This document shows, in pieces, positions 60,455-64,000 of a DNA stretch of 64,000 nt (its first letter is position 1; each line of letters starts with the position of its first letter). Under the pieces are notes generated by a model. That model did not search any database and had not been told where the DNA came from. It saw only the letters and a program-made list of their open reading frames with translations. Origin of the DNA: Phallusia fumigata (lineage: Eukaryota; Chordata; Ascidiacea; Phlebobranchia; Ascidiidae); contig QXVZ01026315.1 of assembly GCA_008931825.1 (NCBI GenBank), forward strand, positions 1-64,000, read 5' to 3'. The position numbers and the translations under genes were made by a program.

Positions 60455-62662
60455 CAAAAACTTTAAAGGAAAACATTAGAAATCATTCGTACTTCCAGTT
60501 TCCCAGTTCCATCAGAATTAGGCAAAGATCCGGATTACCGAATCCGAACTAACCGAGCTTAATTTACTGTAATATAATTTCCCTTGTTTTTTTCTGGCAG
60601 TTATTAAAAACAACCTATGTCTTCCGCAAAACACGTCAGCTGGTGTTGTTACTTTACGGTGGGTACATAAAATGGCACACCAGAAGCTGCCACATTACTT
60701 AAAGAATGCACGCGATGAAAAATGGTTGAAGAACATTGCGCCATATGTCATAACTATTTGTCACAAACCATTGTGATCTAATCTATTTTCGTTCCAGAAA
60801 CTGCCTGGATAAATACTTTTGTAGAAATGCAACTTAGGACTACAAAATGCTGTTACTGCCAGAAATACTTTGATATTTGGGAAAGCAATTTAATTTTTCT
60901 GCAAAATGATTGATTTCGCCAGCGGTTTTGACATCGCGAATTGTGTTCTTTCAAACGGTTGTTCTATTTTTCATAACGCTCTTTAAAACATCAGTTAGTG
61001 TACGTAGAACTATCGAATACTACAAAACATACTGCTTTTCGTATTCTGTGATAGGACTTTATAAATGACAAATAGAAAAGAAATACCCCACAAAATCTGA
61101 GGCATATGCTTATTTGGTGTCGATGTGACTTTATGCAGCAAGCCGGGACAATAGTGTCAATGGCATGAATAGAACGTTGGTACCGACCAGAAAACATGAG
61201 CTCGCACGCGGAGGTTTCCAAATGAGTAAAACCGGTTTACTGTAGCGACGATTTTTTAAAACATTCAAAACGGTATTTTTCTTGATGATAGGTGTTCACA
61301 CGTACCACCCGCTGCAAGTGTTTGGCTACTTCACGAAGTTGCCACGTATATGCTAAGCAGCGAGTTCATCTTCATGGAGCTGTTTACTCAAGTAGAAAAC
61401 TGTGTGCATTAACTTCCTAAATTCTGAGAGAAGTTGAATGAAAGAAGGCGTCGGTGGAAACGAGAGAACAACGCATGAAAAAGTCAACAATTACCTGATA
61501 CGGATCACCGATTTTCAACGCAATATTTTACATCGTAGTAAAATAAATGAACAATTTTAAACGTACGAAGAGCGCTGTACATTACCAAGTTAATACAGGT
61601 TTTTTTGTCATAGGTTACACAACAAATATAATATTTCTAAGACCCATATAAAAAATTTAATAACGCAGTTACTTAATTCACAAATTACAATTCACACTCT
61701 TTTATAGAAGAAAATATGCTCCTTCTGTTGGCGTGCTGGTACGTAATACCAGGCAACTCTTCCACAAGTACAAGGCGAGCGCAAATTATAAACCACGTGA
61801 TTACACGGAAATGAATGTTCGTGACGTCATATCAATAAAAGGCTCCTATTGGTGATAGCGACTGTGCCCCTTATTTTAGCCTAGTGGTTCCCAACCACCA
61901 AGCCTGTCCTCATGATGAAGGTAAGTTTCTTTTTTGTTTAATATATTCACTCGTTTGTTGATGCTGTGGCGCAACGTGCGTGTTGTGAATGAGAATTTTA
62001 ACTGCAGAGCGTTCCTACAGTCCTGAGCTGTGTGTAAAAATTCGCAGCTGTAATGGACGTGCAAACAAACCACATGTTTTTCTGACACGTCAAGCGTTTG
62101 CCTTTAAACACCTTTAAAAGCGACCACATTTTAAATTTTCAGTACAAAGCAACAATCAACTTTTTAATGTATAGCTTCGCCTTTTGCATTGACAAAATTG
62201 TCAAATGTGTTCGGTGTTATTTGGCATTGCGACTCGGCTTGTGCGAGCCAGAACGAAGTGCTGACTCGATTTGTATTATCACGTGATATGACGCCATTTT
62301 GTAAACCTACAACGAGAACATTAAATTACTTGCAATTTTGCTTTTAGGCCTTGTCACAAAACAACCCACATAGAACTACTCATTGCAATGTATAAGAAAC
62401 ATAATTTGCTAAAATTTGTTGAACAGTCAAATTGTTGGCCGTCTAGGTTTACCCACAGATAAAAAGTAATGGAGTTGCATTACATAAAGCTTGGTTTTGT
62501 TCATGTCCAAGCCAAACTACTTGTTTGGTGTACAAGTTATGGTAAGCTTTGCATTGTGTTGTAACACCAAAACTCTGTCCTGGAATGTTGCATATATGGA
62601 ATGTATAACTATAGTTTGGAAATCACTAGTAACAATTTGTTTTTAGACTCTGTCATGGGCAG
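60455..62662. other. Gene-free stretch upstream of the BICRA-like gene
   Basis: No gene recognised. An AGTGGTTCCCAACCA stretch near 61885 resembles one end of the CAGTGGTT hAT MITEs, without a clear partner. The T-rich acceptor at 62641-62646 precedes the BICRA-like first coding exon. Confidence 0.45.
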
Positions 62663-64000
62663 ATGGAACACAACATTAACATGTTCGGAGAATATGGGTG
62701 TGTGTGATTGCCTACATGTATGTTCAAAATTAAAACATGAAATTAACATTTAATGCATCTACGTTTTTAGTGACAGTAATATTTTAGAAGAGCTGGTAAG
62801 CGGAAATGGGACCAGTGGCTACAATCCAAATGAGGTAGGCATTTGTCCTCATTCATATTAACTTACTTACTCTTGTTTACTGTATTTTTAGCCTAGTACT
62901 ATGACATACAGGATAAATGTGGGCCTACAATGAACTCTGGATAGTGTAACAGTAGCATTATTATGTTTTAATAAAACAACTTTTGTTTTTTTAGACCAAT
63001 GTGATGTTTAATTTTTTAGGTGTGTAATATGTAACCATTTTATTTGTCTTGTGCACTCAAAAAAAAACAGAAATACTAGTCTTCTGAAGTGCTCAAATGA
63101 ATGTGTAAATATTTCTGTGTTTTTTTCATATGATTGTAATGTGTGACTTTCCAGCCTTGCACACATCAGGTGTATGCAATAATATATTTTACAATGATTG
63201 TTTCTGTTTAGCTAAACCAGTCATTTGATGGTGGATTTGACATCCTGCAGCAGTCTCTGAAAGCTGCAGATATACTAGGAAATGAAGAATCCACAGATTT
63301 ACCATTTGATGATTTGGGGTTGACGTTCAATGGCAACTCACTATCTGTTCCCCCAGCAACAAACCAAGTTCCTTTGGCCATTTCAAAAGCAGAAAATGTG
63401 CACGTTGACAATTCATTTGATACTTCTCAATTCCTTAACATCACCAGAGGATCAACACACCAGGCACATTCTCAACAAAATAATAACAATGCAACATATA
63501 CCAAGCATGATAGCACAAGTGTGTTTCATGTACCAGATGCAAACAATCAGTTTTCTAATCATTTTCCCAACTCTCCTGGTTTGGCACAACCTTTACCAAG
63601 AACTGCATCACCGAATCCACAGGTGGTAGCAATACAGAGGACTGTTTCACCAAATTCACAAATTGCAACAGTTCAAAGAACTTCTAACTCGCAGACTGCA
63701 GCAACACAAAGAACTGCATCTCCGAACCTACTACCTGTACCTTCTGCTGCCCAAAACCAATACAGCCTGTTAAAGGTCCAAATTTCTCCAAATGCCAATG
63801 TTGTTCAGCCGTCAAGATCCTATGTCCTTCAGGCACCTGCACAAAACACACAGTATGTCATTGCAGGAAATCAACCTGGTGTATACAATGCAGGTTCCAG
63901 TACTTCCACTTCTGTGCAGCTGGTCAAGGGAAGTGTTCAACCGACTTTGGTATCGACCCCTGTTATGCTAAGTGTAGCCAAACCACAGGTTGATATACAG
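62663..64000 (+). CDS. BICRA: BICRA/BICRAL (GLTSCR1 family) BAF-complex subunit, N-terminal part
   Basis: Exons 62663-62697, 62771-62834 and 63212 to the window edge join in frame, giving the first 296 residues. The key signature is FDGGFDILQQSLKAADIL, matching DQPCDILQQSLQEANIT in human BICRA and DQPFDILQKSLQEANIT in BICRAL. The preceding ILEELVSGNG corresponds to the acidic 'ALNDFLHG' segment. The rest is Ser/Gln/Pro-rich low-complexity sequence with a repeated motif (IQRTVSPNSQ, VQRTSNSQ, TQRTASPN). The family-defining GLTSCR domain lies near the C-terminus and must be beyond the window. The protein belongs to the non-canonical BAF (GBAF) chromatin remodeller. The start is the first in-frame ATG after an acceptor; a further upstream coding exon is possible. 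Confidence 0.8.

Noticed and set aside
24-64000. CRISPR arrays, bacterial operons or rRNA genes
   Set aside because: No regularly spaced repeats, no rRNA-like stretches, and all recognised genes are spliced or animal-type.

Overview
The window looks like nuclear DNA of an ascidian tunicate, probably Ciona or a close relative. The support is AT-rich compact DNA, many short introns, two same-strand genes about 100 bp apart with a splice acceptor in the gap (as in Ciona trans-spliced operons), and deuterostome gene families. Four stretches are present twice beside single N characters and differ by SNPs and indels, as expected when two haplotypes of a very polymorphic animal are not merged. The species call is inference.

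Layout. 0.6-2.6 kb (-): secreted YHYH-domain protein with a Gly/Pro-rich, Cys-containing tail. 2.7-6.3 kb: no gene; a haplotype duplicate and a hAT-type MITE with its target-site duplication. 6.4-8.6 kb (-): 2-hydroxyacid oxidase (HAO), divergent from ZNHIT2 (9.06-10.24 kb, +). ZNHIT2 is followed after 102 bp by DDX24 (10.3-17.0 kb, +). 18.1-31.5 kb (-): one 37-exon gene for a type I membrane protein of about 1506 residues. 37.5-38.5 kb (+): first two exons of a glycoprotein hormone alpha (GPA2-like) gene. 52.3-53.0 kb (-): glycoprotein hormone beta-5 (GPB5), complete. 55.8-58.7 kb (+): EIF3D. 59.2-60.5 kb: degenerate MITEs. 62.7 kb to the edge (+): N-terminal part of a BICRA/BICRAL (GLTSCR1) homologue.

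Two systems stand out. First, the 18.1-31.5 kb gene carries the three-Ig ectodomain of the IL-1 receptor family four times in tandem (12 Ig-like domains), then a single membrane segment and a 32-residue tail without a TIR domain. All 37 exons join in frame, and the phase pattern repeats in every unit. It looks like a giant decoy or adhesion-type IL-1R relative. Second, genes for both thyrostimulin subunits (GPA2-like and GPB5) lie about 14 kb apart, facing each other, in an otherwise gene-free region.

The remaining genes are housekeeping: DDX24 (ribosome biogenesis), ZNHIT2 (assembly factor), EIF3D (translation initiation), HAO (peroxisomal-type flavin oxidase) and a BAF-complex subunit. They share no obvious pathway with each other or with the receptor.
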